The notes beneath the pieces were generated by a model, which ran no database searches, was not told the DNA's origin, and worked only from the letters and a program-made list of their open reading frames with translations. A stretch of DNA of 64,000 nt from Arcobacter sp. CECT 8983. Lineage in GTDB: Bacteria; Campylobacterota; Campylobacteria; Campylobacterales; Arcobacteraceae. A program made the translations under genes and the position numbers. The stretch is from assembly GCF_004118855.1 (NCBI RefSeq), contig NZ_PDKF01000007.1, forward strand, positions 93,977 through 157,976. The letters run 5' to 3'. Shown here piece after piece: positions 57,001-64,000 of this stretch; positions within the stretch are counted from its first letter, which is position 1, and each line of letters starts with the position of its first letter.

Positions 57001-57569
57001 GCTATAGAGAAGACCTTGATAAAATTTCTTATACTCTTAGTTCAGAAATTGATGAAGTTGCAGATGGTTCACAAGCATTGATTATTGGTAAAATTGAAGA
57101 AATAACTCAAAAAATTTCAAAAAAAGGAAATAAATTTGGTATTGCCAATATCCTTGACCTTCACGGAAATATTGAGATTATGCTTTTTGAAAATAGATTA
57201 AAAGAGCTTGAAGAAAAGTTTGATTTAAATGAGCCAATTGCATTTAAAGTAAAAGTTACAAAAGATGGTGATTTTACTAGAATGAATATCCTAAAGATTG
57301 AATCTTTAGATGATGCAAAAAAAGAGAAAATTAAAACAAAACATAGGGAAAAAGAAGAGCCACCTTTAACTGTTGCTCTACCATTTAATCATACAGATGA
57401 AACTATGTTTAAACTTTTTGAAATAGTTGCCAATAATCAAGGGAAAAGAAGTTTACGAGTAATTGTAAAATCAAAGCTTGCAGATGTAGAACTAGAGACA
57501 GGGTTTGCTGTTACTTCACAAGTAGAGACCCTAATTAAACAAATTGATGGAGCTTATGTAGTTGCATGA
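54024..57569 (+). CDS. dnaE: DNA polymerase III alpha subunit
   Basis: An 1181-residue replicative polymerase of the DnaE type. The N-terminal PHP domain begins HLHTEYSLLDGANKI (about 9-23), with MTDHGNMFGAIDF next. The palm has the catalytic aspartates in GPGRGSAAGSLVAYSL (about 386-401) and PDIDMDFCQSRR (about 428-439). RNAGTHAAGVVIS and YGFNKSHSAAYGLVTF mark the fingers. An OB fold (about 1005-1080) and a tail follow. Length and motifs are complete. The stop overlaps the surE start. Confidence 0.97.
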   Translation: MSEIPKFTHLHLHTEYSLLDGANKIKPLAKKIKELGMDSVAMTDHGNMFGAIDFYNAMRAQGVKPIIGMEAYIHNSEEIGDKSTKQRFHLCLYAKNDTGYKNLMYLSSQAYMHGFYYYPRINKKMLRENSEGLVCSAACLQGEVNWHLNLQNERNVKNGAKGYEEAKRIALEYKDIFGDDFYLEIMRHGIGDQHFVDDQILRISQETGIKVVATNDTHYLKQKDADAHEAFMCIAMNKLYDDPNRLRHSVHEFYLKSPEQIAMLYADIPEAIEATQEIADKCNLEIKLGDPTPPNFKFTRDKLREQNLEIPFPDEEYSLENDKALFIHECWKGLEDRLKIVPEEKHQEYRDRLQVEIDIINNMKFPGYMLIVWDFVIVAKQMKIPVGPGRGSAAGSLVAYSLYITDIDPMPYGLLFERFLNPERVSMPDIDMDFCQSRRGEIIDYVVQQYGRENVAQIITFGKLLAKGVIRDVARVLDMPYSKADAMAKLIPDELGINLVDSYEKEPKIKELCDSDPLSKRVWEFALALEGLNRNAGTHAAGVVISNEPLWKKTPLFKPSGLDTIATQYNGKYVEDVDLIKFDFLGLKTLTVIEEANKLIEKRHGKRVDFLTTDVNDKGVYDLIQTGNTIGLFQIESAGMQDLAKRLKPSGFEDIIAMLALYRPGPMESGMLDDFIDRKHGRAEISYFYDEFIEPLQPILEPTYGVIVYQEQVMQIVQTIGGFSLGGADLVRRAMGKKIKEEMDRLKGEFAQGGVKKGYVKEHCEELFDLIVKFAGYGFNKSHSAAYGLVTFYTSYLKCYYPAEFMAALLTLEKDNTDKVVKYVDEVKRLGLDLFPPDINKSDLVFSAKKIDGEEVVMFGMGAIKGAGDVAINSILKERKENGDFKDMSDFISRIDGSKVNKRVIESLTKSGAFDCFMYSRKSLLDQIEVIGDTVSKAMTAKKMATGSLFGDSEELTRIELDLEHLPEYEPKEILEFEKASLGFYVSGHPLDSYREDLDKISYTLSSEIDEVADGSQALIIGKIEEITQKISKKGNKFGIANILDLHGNIEIMLFENRLKELEEKFDLNEPIAFKVKVTKDGDFTRMNILKIESLDDAKKEKIKTKHREKEEPPLTVALPFNHTDETMFKLFEIVANNQGKRSLRVIVKSKLADVELETGFAVTSQVETLIKQIDGAYVVA

Positions 57570-58357
57570 TGAAACAAATATTAATTACAAATGATGATGG
57601 CTTTGATGCAATAGGACTTAAAGCTTTAGTTGAGGCTTTATCTTCTCTTGCTAAAATAGTAGTAGTTGCTCCTGCTAAAAATAAATCAGCTTGTGGTCAC
57701 TCATTAACCCTTGACAAACCACTTAGAATGGTAAATGTGGATGATGATTTTTATAAAATTGATGATGGTACTCCAACTGATTGTGTTTTTATCTCATTAA
57801 ATAATCTATTTAAAGAAGGATATAAACCTGATTTAGTAATTAGTGGTATAAATATTGGTGCAAATATGGGTGAAGATGTAACTTACAGTGGAACTGCTGC
57901 AGGAGCTATGGAAGCAGTGCTTCAAGGTGTTCCTGCAATTGCTATTTCACAAGTATGTAAAGATAGATGCCAAGATATTAAAAATGGTTGGGACTTTGCT
58001 CTTGCAAAAGATACTATTTTTAAACTTGCTAAAAAAATATTAGCTAATGAGTTTCCTTTAGGCAAAAGAAGATTTTTAAATGTAAATATCCCTCCTATAA
58101 AAAAAGAAGAGTGTAAAGGAATAAAAATTACTAAAGCTGGTTTTAGAGAGTATGGCAATGATACTCATAGGCACTATAACCCAAGAGGAGAAGAGTATTA
58201 TTGGATTGGATTACATCCATTAATTTGGCAAGAAAGTGAGAATAAAGATTGTGATTTTGAAGCCATTAAAGCAAACTATATATCAATTACTCCTATAATG
58301 CTAGACTTAACTTCTTATGATGATATAGACAAATTAAATACATGGATAAAGGAATAA
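57569..58357 (+). CDS. surE: 5'/3'-nucleotidase SurE
   Basis: A 262-residue SurE nucleotidase, which dephosphorylates nucleoside monophosphates. It begins KQILITNDDGFDAIGLKAL, with the metal-binding Asp pair, then VVVVAPAKNKSACGHSLTL (about 32-50), DGTPTDCVFISL, and VISGINIGANMGEDVTYSGT (about 92-111). Two ATGs stand in tandem. The second (57569) gives the family start and overlaps the dnaE stop as TGATG, so it is chosen. The next small gene starts 1 bp after the stop. Confidence 0.96.
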   Translation: MKQILITNDDGFDAIGLKALVEALSSLAKIVVVAPAKNKSACGHSLTLDKPLRMVNVDDDFYKIDDGTPTDCVFISLNNLFKEGYKPDLVISGINIGANMGEDVTYSGTAAGAMEAVLQGVPAIAISQVCKDRCQDIKNGWDFALAKDTIFKLAKKILANEFPLGKRRFLNVNIPPIKKEECKGIKITKAGFREYGNDTHRHYNPRGEEYYWIGLHPLIWQESENKDCDFEAIKANYISITPIMLDLTSYDDIDKLNTWIKE

Positions 58358-58358
58358 A

Positions 58359-58619
58359 GTGAACTTTACAGAATCTTTAACAAAACATATTGATAAGTTA
58401 GTAGGTACTTTAAAATCTGAAGAGGATTTAAAAGAGGTTTTAAAAAGAAAACTTACAAAAAAAGAGCTAAAAGTTTTTATTGCTATTGAAGAAGGAAAAT
58501 CAATTCAAGAAACAATGGAACTAATCAAAGATGATGAAGAAAGAGTTAATGAACTTTACAAAGTAGCTTGTAAAAAAGTAAATCAAGAAAAGATCAAAAA
58601 AGAATTAGTTGATTTATAA
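58359..58619 (+). CDS. small helical protein, sigma-region-4-like, function unknown
   Basis: An 86-residue highly charged, all-helical protein. The middle (LTKKELKVFIAIEEGKSIQE, about 32-51, then TMELIKDDEERVNELYKVAC) has the spacing of a helix-turn-helix like sigma-70 region 4 or a LuxR-type output. That is only a pattern match. The start is GTG with AAGGAATAAA before it. It follows surE by 1 bp, so it is the last gene of dnaE-surE, and a strong bidirectional terminator follows. Confidence 0.6.
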   Translation: MNFTESLTKHIDKLVGTLKSEEDLKEVLKRKLTKKELKVFIAIEEGKSIQETMELIKDDEERVNELYKVACKKVNQEKIKKELVDL

Positions 58620-58622
58620 ATA

Positions 58623-58653
58623 AAAAGTTCTACAATGAATTTGTAGAACTTTT
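58623..58653. terminator. bidirectional terminator
   Basis: AAAAGTTCTACAA, loop TGAAT, TTGTAGAACTTTT: a perfect 13-bp stem between the 86-residue protein gene and the convergent csd4-like gene. A and T runs on both sides suit both strands. Confidence 0.85.
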
Positions 58654-60000
58654 ATAATTTTTATTGTTGAAATAAGAAACTCTCGCCGTTGTATTAGGGT
58701 TTTTATCAAAATTCACTAAAACCATTCCAGCAAATTTATCTTTTTTATAAAACTCTACACGAAATATCTTTCCACTTTTATCAATAGAAAATCTTTTAAG
58801 TAATCTATTTTTATTTACTGTTACACCTGCTTCATCATTTTTCTTATGTACAAAACCAATTACATTTACTCTTAAATCTTTTATTGGTTTAATTTTAAAG
58901 TTTTTATCCACATTGATAATTGAACCTAATGGAACAGTAAACTCTTTGCCATCAATTGTTACATCAATATTTTTATCAATACTTTCATGCTCTAAATAAT
59001 CAGGACTTAGCACTGCAAGTCTTCTATTCCCATAATGAATTGCATATCCATCACCTCTTTTAATAACCGTTAATAAAGGGTTTGAAGGACTAAATTCTAA
59101 ACTTCCATCTTTTTTTATAGGGAAATATCCTAAATGACTTCTAATTTCACTTAATGGCAATTGAATTTTTTCATCGTAAAAACTAATATAGATATCGTTA
59201 TCAATAACATCTCTAACAGCCATAGGTTCTAAGGGAAAATACCTTTCATATTCAATTCCCATAATATCCATATATTTTTCAATAGCTAATAAATGATAAT
59301 ATGTTCTTTCATGTAGTGGTAAAGATTTGCTAGCCTCATTTGCAAAAGCTGCTTTTTTATTATTGATAGAAAAGTAAGTTAATGTCTTTTCCATCTCTTT
59401 ATCACCAAGTCTAGTGTGAGTGTTTTTAACTCTATACTTATGTTTTGAAGTAATAAGACTACTATTAATTGAAGTTACAACCTCATTTGCTATTTCACTT
59501 AAATTTCCATAATGTTCAGTATCAATTGATTCTTGATCAACAATTGCACTTTGTCCCCATCTTAATGGAGAGTGTAATCTATCTATGTGTTTTTTTCTAT
59601 AAAAACCACTTCCATCATGTAAATTTAATACAAGTTTAACTTCATCAGAAGTGATGTATTCTTTTATTCTTTGGATTGAGTCATAATCAGGATCTGTAGA
59701 AGATATTTTTGCAAACTTTCTATTCATATCTCCAAAAGGTCCTCTATCTCTTTTAATAATAGAATAGAAATTTAGATTAGGAACAACCCAAACAGAACCT
59801 TTCTTAATCTTATAATGAGTAGTAATTAGTGATGCTGCCATAAATCCACCTGGCTCATCTCCTTGAATACCACCAATAATTAGTAAGGTATTATTATCTT
59901 CTTTCCCTTTTTTAATAAAGTCAAAATCAAAATCATGACTATCAGCATAAATATTTTGTGAAAGCAGAAGTAGTAAAAAAAGTTTAAATAATCTTAACAT
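58630..60000 (-). CDS. csd4: cell-shape peptidoglycan carboxypeptidase, Csd4/Pgp1 type
   Basis: A 456-residue periplasmic M99/M14-like zinc carboxypeptidase that trims peptidoglycan tripeptides to dipeptides; in Helicobacter and Campylobacter this gives helical shape. A signal peptide (LRLFKLFLLLLLSQNIYA) leads into the zinc site GGIQGDEPGG, with Gln in place of the usual His, then VVPNLNFYSIIKRDRGPFGDMNR, and LNLHDGSGF. Counting from the ATG at 60000 gives Gln46, Glu49 and His128, the ligand numbers I recall for Helicobacter Csd4, which supports that start over the ATG at 60012. The C-terminal domains (about 250-450) are beta-rich. It overlaps the upstream M15 gene. Confidence 0.9.
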   Translation of the reverse strand: MLRLFKLFLLLLLSQNIYADSHDFDFDFIKKGKEDNNTLLIIGGIQGDEPGGFMAASLITTHYKIKKGSVWVVPNLNFYSIIKRDRGPFGDMNRKFAKISSTDPDYDSIQRIKEYITSDEVKLVLNLHDGSGFYRKKHIDRLHSPLRWGQSAIVDQESIDTEHYGNLSEIANEVVTSINSSLITSKHKYRVKNTHTRLGDKEMEKTLTYFSINNKKAAFANEASKSLPLHERTYYHLLAIEKYMDIMGIEYERYFPLEPMAVRDVIDNDIYISFYDEKIQLPLSEIRSHLGYFPIKKDGSLEFSPSNPLLTVIKRGDGYAIHYGNRRLAVLSPDYLEHESIDKNIDVTIDGKEFTVPLGSIINVDKNFKIKPIKDLRVNVIGFVHKKNDEAGVTVNKNRLLKRFSIDKSGKIFRVEFYKKDKFAGMVLVNFDKNPNTTARVSYFNNKNYKSSTNSL

Positions 60001-60928
60001 GCCAAGGTTCATACCTTACACCATCCTTATTGTTAACTGTATATCTCATATCTATATATTTTAATTTTCTCATTTTGAAGAATTCATCTGTTAATGCAAA
60101 TCTCGATGAGAAATTAGCTTTTCCAAAACCTTTTTTACCAACATCAAAATCTGCAATGCTATGATAAGTATATGCAGGAGGTGCTAAAGATTTAGAGGCA
60201 TCTGTTAGATTACCATCTACACTATGTACTTTATCTAAAAAAAGTTTAGTTTGCTTTACGATACTTCTTACACCTGAAGTTAAAGTCAAACTTTCTCCAA
60301 TATCATCAATCATTTGATAATAAGTCTCTTCGGGATGTCCTTTAAATAAATAGTGTCCTGTATAAGGGATTTTCCTAACATCTTTTTTATTTATAGAATC
60401 AGTAATATTTTGAGAAATTCTTTTACCATAAAAACCATGAATAGAAGGATCATAATAAAAAATTGATTCTAAAAAATCTAACTCTTTTTTAGTAAACTCA
60501 TCCATCTTACTAGAGTGTCTTGCAACTTTTAACATATAATCAAAGTCAATAATATTAAAGTTTCCATAACCAACATGTCTTTGTACAAGATTAATTTTCT
60601 TTCTAACACTTTGGAACTCTTTTAAAAACTTCTCTTCTATAAAAACATCTTCAATAATCGTTTTATTTTTTCTAGCAATAGAAGAGTTATTAGTATCTTT
60701 TGTATTAATTTGTAAAGAGTCTTTTACTTCACCTATATACTCTTCTTCACTTAATACATACTCATCTTTATTTCTATCTATTTCTTCTAGCTCACTATCT
60801 TTATTTCCAAAGATATTGTTAATTATTTTCTCAAAACTACTATCAAAAGTATCTGTTTTTGCAAATAAATTTGAAGTTCCAAATAATGAAGCTAATGCTG
60901 TTGATTTTAAAAAATCTCTTCTTTTCAT
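59984..60928 (-). CDS. Tat-exported M15-family (VanY-like) peptidase
   Basis: A 314-residue periplasmic protein. The N-terminus has a twin-arginine signal (KRRDFLKSTALASLFG). After a linker (about 30-105), the C-terminal M15 D-Ala-D-Ala/LD-carboxypeptidase domain shows zinc ligands in HSIADFDVG (HX6D, about 258-266) and EPWHVKI at the end (catalytic Glu and third ligand His). SGVRSIVKQTKLFLD is the helix before it. It should trim peptidoglycan stem peptides. The 3' end overlaps csd4, so the two are made together. Folded export by Tat is unusual for this family but fits the phylum. Confidence 0.85.
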   Translation of the reverse strand: MKRRDFLKSTALASLFGTSNLFAKTDTFDSSFEKIINNIFGNKDSELEEIDRNKDEYVLSEEEYIGEVKDSLQINTKDTNNSSIARKNKTIIEDVFIEEKFLKEFQSVRKKINLVQRHVGYGNFNIIDFDYMLKVARHSSKMDEFTKKELDFLESIFYYDPSIHGFYGKRISQNITDSINKKDVRKIPYTGHYLFKGHPEETYYQMIDDIGESLTLTSGVRSIVKQTKLFLDKVHSVDGNLTDASKSLAPPAYTYHSIADFDVGKKGFGKANFSSRFALTDEFFKMRKLKYIDMRYTVNNKDGVRYEPWHVKII

Positions 60929-60937
60929 CTTTATGTC

Positions 60938-61201
60938 CTAAAGCACCATTTTAATATCTTTATGATCGCCTAACATTTTGTAAATCTCTTTCCTATCATC
61001 TTCATTATGAACAATTAACTCTAAAGAATAGCTTTTAAATTTACCTTTTTTACTTACTTTTGACTTTTCAATAGAGTATTCTCTTTTAATAAGAATTTCT
61101 TCTGTAATCTTATTAGCATTAGATGTTTCATGTATTACAATTTTATATTTCCATGAACATGGATAATCTAATTGAAGTTTCTCTTTACTTAAATCTATCA
61201 T
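60938..61201 (-). CDS. DUF493 (YbeD-like) protein
   Basis: An 87-residue protein with the ferredoxin-like pattern of DUF493: [19 protein letters not shown] (about 12-30) and a final pair of strands with [21 protein letters not shown] (about 58-78). In E. coli the homologue YbeD lies near lipoyl genes; the role is unknown. It overlaps moaC by 4 bp and is followed 9 bp later by the M15 gene. Confidence 0.85.
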   Translation of the reverse strand: MIDLSKEKLQLDYPCSWKYKIVIHETSNANKITEEILIKREYSIEKSKVSKKGKFKSYSLELIVHNEDDRKEIYKMLGDHKDIKMVL

Positions 61202-61668
61202 CTTGTAAAATCTCCACTTTTACCACCACTTTTTGACTCTAATTGAACTTTTGAAATAACCATTGATTTATCAATTGCTTTTACCATATCGTAAATAGTC
61301 AATAATCCAACAGATACACCAGTTAGAGCTTCCATTTCAACACCTGTTTGTCCATTTAACTTTGCACTAACAGTTAATTTAAAACCTGGAAGTTCTGGTA
61401 ATTCATCAATATCACAATTTATTCCAGTTAATAATAAAGGATGACACATTGGTATTAAATCACTTGTTTTTTTAGTTCCCATGATTGCCGCAACTACAGC
61501 AGTTTGAAGAACAGGACCCTTTTTACCAGTATTATTAATAATTGCTTCATATGCTTCTTTGCTCATAGTTATAATTCCAGAAGCTACTGCAATTCTTTTT
61601 GTTTCATTCTTTGATGAAACATCAACCATTTTAGGTCTATCATTTTCATCTAGGTGTGTTAATTCCAA
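61198..61668 (-). CDS. moaC: cyclic pyranopterin monophosphate synthase MoaC
   Basis: A 156-residue MoaC, the second step of molybdenum cofactor synthesis. It carries [18 protein letters not shown] at the start, the MCHPLLLTG motif (about 76-84), and [20 protein letters not shown] (about 109-128) with the active-site residues; KAIDKSM follows. The start is a TTG with AAAGG upstream, since no ATG is in frame before the conserved LTHLDE. It is the first gene of a moaC-DUF493-M15-csd4 run. No other moa genes are near. Confidence 0.95.
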   Translation of the reverse strand: MELTHLDENDRPKMVDVSSKNETKRIAVASGIITMSKEAYEAIINNTGKKGPVLQTAVVAAIMGTKKTSDLIPMCHPLLLTGINCDIDELPELPGFKLTVSAKLNGQTGVEMEALTGVSVGLLTIYDMVKAIDKSMVISKVQLESKSGGKSGDFTR

Positions 61669-61695
61669 TTTAAAACCTTTATTCTTATTACCTTT

Positions 61696-61701
61696 ATTAT
61701 A
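61696..61701 (-). promoter_or_regulatory. likely -10 box of moaC
   Basis: TATAAT on the minus strand, 27 bp before the moaC TTG. It is back to back with the rpsU -10 box about 40 bp away. Confidence 0.5.
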
Positions 61702-61740
61702 CCTTTTTAATAGTTAAATAGAAATTAAGTAAACTTTAAA

Positions 61741-61746
61741 TATAAT
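61741..61746 (+). promoter_or_regulatory. likely -10 box of rpsU
   Basis: TATAAT followed by GCAACC, 36 bp before the rpsU start, in the intergenic region shared with moaC. Confidence 0.6.
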
Positions 61747-61782
61747 GCAACCCTAAATTTAAAAAGAAAGTGGGTGATTTTA

Positions 61783-61995
61783 GTGCCAGGCATTAAAGTT
61801 AAAGATAACGAATCTTTTGACGAAGCATATAGAAGGTTTAAGAAGCAATGTGATAGAAATCTTATTGTAACTGAAACTAGAGCTAGAAGATTTTTTGAGC
61901 CGATGACTGAAAAAAGAAAGAAGCAAAAAATTAACGCTAGAAAGAAAATGCTTAAGAGATTATACATGCTTAGAAGATACGAATCTAGGCTGTAG
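61783..61995 (+). CDS. rpsU: 30S ribosomal protein S21
   Basis: A 70-residue S21. It reads [21 protein letters not shown], then [22 protein letters not shown], and ends in a Lys/Arg-rich helix. The GTG at 61783 gives the family start MPGIKV, with GGGTGA just upstream; a GTG three codons earlier is less likely. The protein binds near the 3' end of 16S rRNA. It is a single-gene unit, with its own promoter and terminator. Confidence 0.96.
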   Translation: MPGIKVKDNESFDEAYRRFKKQCDRNLIVTETRARRFFEPMTEKRKKQKINARKKMLKRLYMLRRYESRL

Positions 61996-62012
61996 TATTC
62001 GTTTTCTATACC

Positions 62013-62042
62013 AAAGCCTCGATTTTATCGGGGCTTTTTTTT
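62013..62042 (+). terminator. terminator after rpsU
   Basis: AAAGCCTCGAT, loop TTT, ATCGGGGCTTT, then a T run to 62042: an 11-bp stem with one G-U pair. A textbook intrinsic terminator. Confidence 0.9.
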
Positions 62043-62095
62043 ATTCTACTCACACATAACTCTATATATCATTTAGAAATCTATATACCACTATC

Positions 62096-62123
62096 TTGAC
62101 ACTAAAAACAACTAAAATACAAA
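62096..62123 (+). promoter_or_regulatory. sigma-70-type promoter of the nitrite/sulfite reductase gene
   Basis: TTGACA at 62096-62101 and TACAAA at 62118-62123, 16 bp apart, about 30 bp before the gene's TTG start. It is the only clear -35 box noticed in the window. Confidence 0.55.
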
Positions 62124-62153
62124 TGCAAAACTATTTAAAATAAAAGGAATACT

Positions 62154-63737
62154 TTGAGTATTAAAGAATTATCTCCATTAGAACAACTTAAAGCTTCTAG
62201 AAATCCACTTCATGTTATTGAAGATATATATAAAGAAGCAGAAGAAGGAATTGCTTTAAGTGAAGAATATATAGGTTTATTAAAGTGGTATGGAATGTAC
62301 CCTCATATTAATTCAGAACAAACTGAAGATAAGAAATACTTCATGAAAAGAATTAAAATTGTTGATGCAAAAATAAATTTAAAACAATTAGAAGTACTTT
62401 CTAAAATAGGAAAAGAGTATGCCCAAGGTTTAGTAGATTTTACTACAAGACAAAATGTTCAGTTTCACTATATACAAATAAAAGATTTGCCAACTATATT
62501 CAAACTACTAGAATCTGTTGGACTAACATCAAGGATGGCGTCAGGAGATGGTCCTAGACCTATTGTAACTTCTCCAATAGCTGGAATTGACCCTAATGAA
62601 ATTTATGACACAACTGATTTAGTTAAAGAAGTTGATGGATATTTTGATAAAAATGATGACAGATTCTGTAACTTTTCTAGAAAATACAAACTTTCAATCT
62701 CTGGTTGTGCAAAACATACTGCTTCCCATGAAATACAAGATTTAGGTTTTACTGCTTTTAAAACTGAAGATGATGATATTTTATTTGATTTAACTATTGC
62801 AGGTGGATTAGCAAAATCAAAACAAATTGCAACTAGAGCCAACAAGTATGTAAAGCCAGAACAAGTGAGAGATGTAGCAGTAGCCTGTGCTGAAATCTTT
62901 AGAGATAATGGGAATAGACAAAATCGAAATAAAGCAAGAGTACGACACCTATTTAATGAATGGGGTCTTGAAAAGTTTATTACTGAATTAGAATTAAAAT
63001 TAGGATATAAACTTCAAGATGGATTTGATGAACCAAAAATTACATCATTTGAAAATAGAAATCATTTTGGTATTCATAAAGCAAAACAAGAAAATGAATC
63101 CTTTATTGGTTTTGCAACAAATTCAGGAAGAATTGCAGCAGAAGACCTAGAACTTATTTCTTTTGTATGTAATAAATACTCTGCAAAAGGTATGGCACTA
63201 ACAGGAACACAGAACTTTATTATATATGGAGTCAAGAGTGATGATGCACAAGCATTAGCCGATGAAATTGATGCATTAGGCTACCCATATAACCCAAGCC
63301 CTTTTAGAGCAAGATTACAAGCATGTACGGGTAAACAATTTTGTAAATTTGGTATAACTGAAACTAAAGAGTTTGCTAAAACTGTTGTTTCTCAATTAGA
63401 AAAAGATCATCCAAACTTCAAAGAAAATATAAATATTGCTATTTCAGGTTGTGGAAATGCATGTTCTCATCCCCAGATATCAGATATTGGATTTGTTGGT
63501 ACAAAAGTAAGAGATGAAAATAAAAATAGAGTTGAAGGGTATGAAGTGATTTTAGGTGGTCAACTACACGGTGTTAATGAAAGTAGATTTGCACATAAAA
63601 CAGGAATTAAGATTACTGCGAAAGAACTACCAAGCTTTATTGGCAAATTAATTGAATCATATAATGAAGATAATCTAGAACAAAGTTCATTTAAAAATTA
63701 TTTGAATGTAGTTGATTTAAAAGAAAAAACATTATAA
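62154..63737 (+). CDS. sirohaem nitrite/sulfite reductase
   Basis: A 527-residue enzyme of the ferredoxin-type nitrite/sulfite reductase family, which reduces nitrite to ammonia or sulfite to sulfide in six electrons. The two half-domains are seen: the first with YAQGLVDFTTRQNVQFHYIQ and FSRKYKLSISGCAKH, the second ending in the sirohaem-4Fe-4S motif CTGKQFCKFG (about 396-405) and SGCGNACSHPQ (about 430-440). The start is TTG with AAAAGGAA five bases before. The substrate cannot be told from the sequence. No ferredoxin or nitrate reductase genes flank it. Confidence 0.9.
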   Translation: MSIKELSPLEQLKASRNPLHVIEDIYKEAEEGIALSEEYIGLLKWYGMYPHINSEQTEDKKYFMKRIKIVDAKINLKQLEVLSKIGKEYAQGLVDFTTRQNVQFHYIQIKDLPTIFKLLESVGLTSRMASGDGPRPIVTSPIAGIDPNEIYDTTDLVKEVDGYFDKNDDRFCNFSRKYKLSISGCAKHTASHEIQDLGFTAFKTEDDDILFDLTIAGGLAKSKQIATRANKYVKPEQVRDVAVACAEIFRDNGNRQNRNKARVRHLFNEWGLEKFITELELKLGYKLQDGFDEPKITSFENRNHFGIHKAKQENESFIGFATNSGRIAAEDLELISFVCNKYSAKGMALTGTQNFIIYGVKSDDAQALADEIDALGYPYNPSPFRARLQACTGKQFCKFGITETKEFAKTVVSQLEKDHPNFKENINIAISGCGNACSHPQISDIGFVGTKVRDENKNRVEGYEVILGGQLHGVNESRFAHKTGIKITAKELPSFIGKLIESYNEDNLEQSSFKNYLNVVDLKEKTL

Positions 63738-63738
63738 G

Positions 63739-63763
63739 AAAGGAGAGAGGAATCTCTTCTTTT
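63739..63763 (+). terminator. weak terminator after the reductase gene
   Basis: AAAGGAGAG (63739-63747) and CTCTTCTTT (63754-63762) form a 9-bp stem with one G-U pair, followed by TAATAATT. It begins right after the stop codon. Confidence 0.4.
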
Positions 63764-63798
63764 AATAATTAAGAGTTAAAGGCATAAAAAAGAGGGCT

Positions 63799-63849
63799 AA
63801 AAAAAAGCTTACCATTACCAACTTATCTTAGTTGCTAATGGTAAGCTTT
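63799..63849 (-). terminator. terminator of the rRNA operon
   Basis: On the minus strand, AAAGCTTACCATTA and TAATGGTAAGCTTT (14 bp) continue, after a C-C mismatch, into CAAC and GTTG around an 8-nt loop. A run of T follows the stem in the minus direction only. It lies 17 bp after the 5S gene. Confidence 0.9.
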
Positions 63850-63866
63850 AGAATAATATACTCAAG

Positions 63867-63985
63867 AGCTGGCAGCGACCTACATTTCCACAAGGGGACC
63901 CTGCAGTATTATCAGCGCAGAAGTGCTTGACTTCCAGGTTCGGAATGGAGCTGGGTATTTCCACTTCGCTAAAACCACCAGCAAT
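63867..63985 (-). rRNA. rrf: 5S ribosomal RNA
   Basis: Read on the minus strand, the block contains GCTGGTGGTT, then TACCCAGCTCCATTCCGAAC (loop B/C region), GGAAGTCAAGCACTTCTGCG and GCTGATAATACTGCA, closing with GTCGCTGCCAGC. The ends GCTGG and CCAGC form helix I. Flanking ATACTCA and TGAGTAT pair outside the mature ends and may be the processing stem. Ends are estimated to within a few bases. It should be the 3' gene of a 16S-23S-5S operon extending beyond the right edge. Confidence 0.95.
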
Positions 63986-64000
63986 ATGAGTATCAAACAT

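Noticed and set aside
63738..64000. tRNA genes near the rRNA operon end
   Set aside because: No cloverleaf or TTCGA-type T-loop was found between the reductase gene and 5S rRNA; the prominent hairpin is a terminator.

Overview
The window is about 30% G+C and densely coded. It looks like chromosomal DNA of a free-living or host-associated member of the Campylobacterota, most likely Arcobacteraceae. Reasons: a nuoA-nuoB start; a ccoG accessory gene for cbb3 oxidase; a Csd4/Pgp1-type cell-shape carboxypeptidase with the glutamine zinc ligand described for Helicobacter; a lpxB-fabZ-lpxA-clpX-mreB-mreC run; QueH instead of QueG; and frequent TATAAT -10 boxes with little -35. The species cannot be fixed from the sequence alone.

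Layout. 1-495: start of the nuo (complex I) operon on the minus strand. 620-5252: an AAA+ ATPase with a small membrane protein, divergent from a large Sel1/TPR-repeat lipoprotein. 5261-6763: AEC permease and FMN reductase. 6856-16608: a type I restriction-modification operon on the minus strand, in the order hsdM, AlbA_2 regulator, hsdS, FRG protein, DUF3800 protein, a BECR-type nuclease candidate, a 50-residue small ORF, hsdR. Every junction is an overlap or a very short gap. The AlbA_2 gene carries a 10-bp tandem repeat that could act as a phase switch. A broken HNH endonuclease gene lies beyond its promoter.

17366-25661: drug-efflux region with TetR plus MATE pump, then a second TetR divergent from a three-gene RND pump with a perfect 18-bp palindrome as likely operator. 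25678-34115: housekeeping (nfo, queH, lpxB, fabZ, lpxA, clpX, mreB, mreC, ribE). 34190-36309: mnmG with a 15-bp hairpin in its leader and two hairpins after its stop. 36354-38568: a small accessory patch of short exported proteins and a chimeric gene relic.

38706-41732: a three-gene operon pairing a glutathione/mycothione-reductase-like flavoenzyme, an amidoligase and a class I glutamine-amidotransferase-like gamma-glutamyl hydrolase. This is the best candidate here for an undescribed metabolic system (possibly a gamma-glutamyl or thiol metabolite and its recycling). 41838-46505: ccoG, pyrG, recJ. 46500-51288: two FlgO-type lipoproteins, a DJ-1 protein, and a FecR protein divergent from a CHASE2-adenylate cyclase. 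51272-53980: glycosyltransferase, LpxH-like phosphoesterase, patatin. 54024-58619: dnaE, surE and a small basic protein. 58630-61668: csd4-like and M15 peptidoglycan peptidases, DUF493, moaC. 61783-63737: rpsU and a sirohaem nitrite/sulfite reductase. 63867-63985: 5S rRNA, the 3' end of an rRNA operon running in from the right edge.

No tRNA, CRISPR array, insertion sequence or prophage was recognised.
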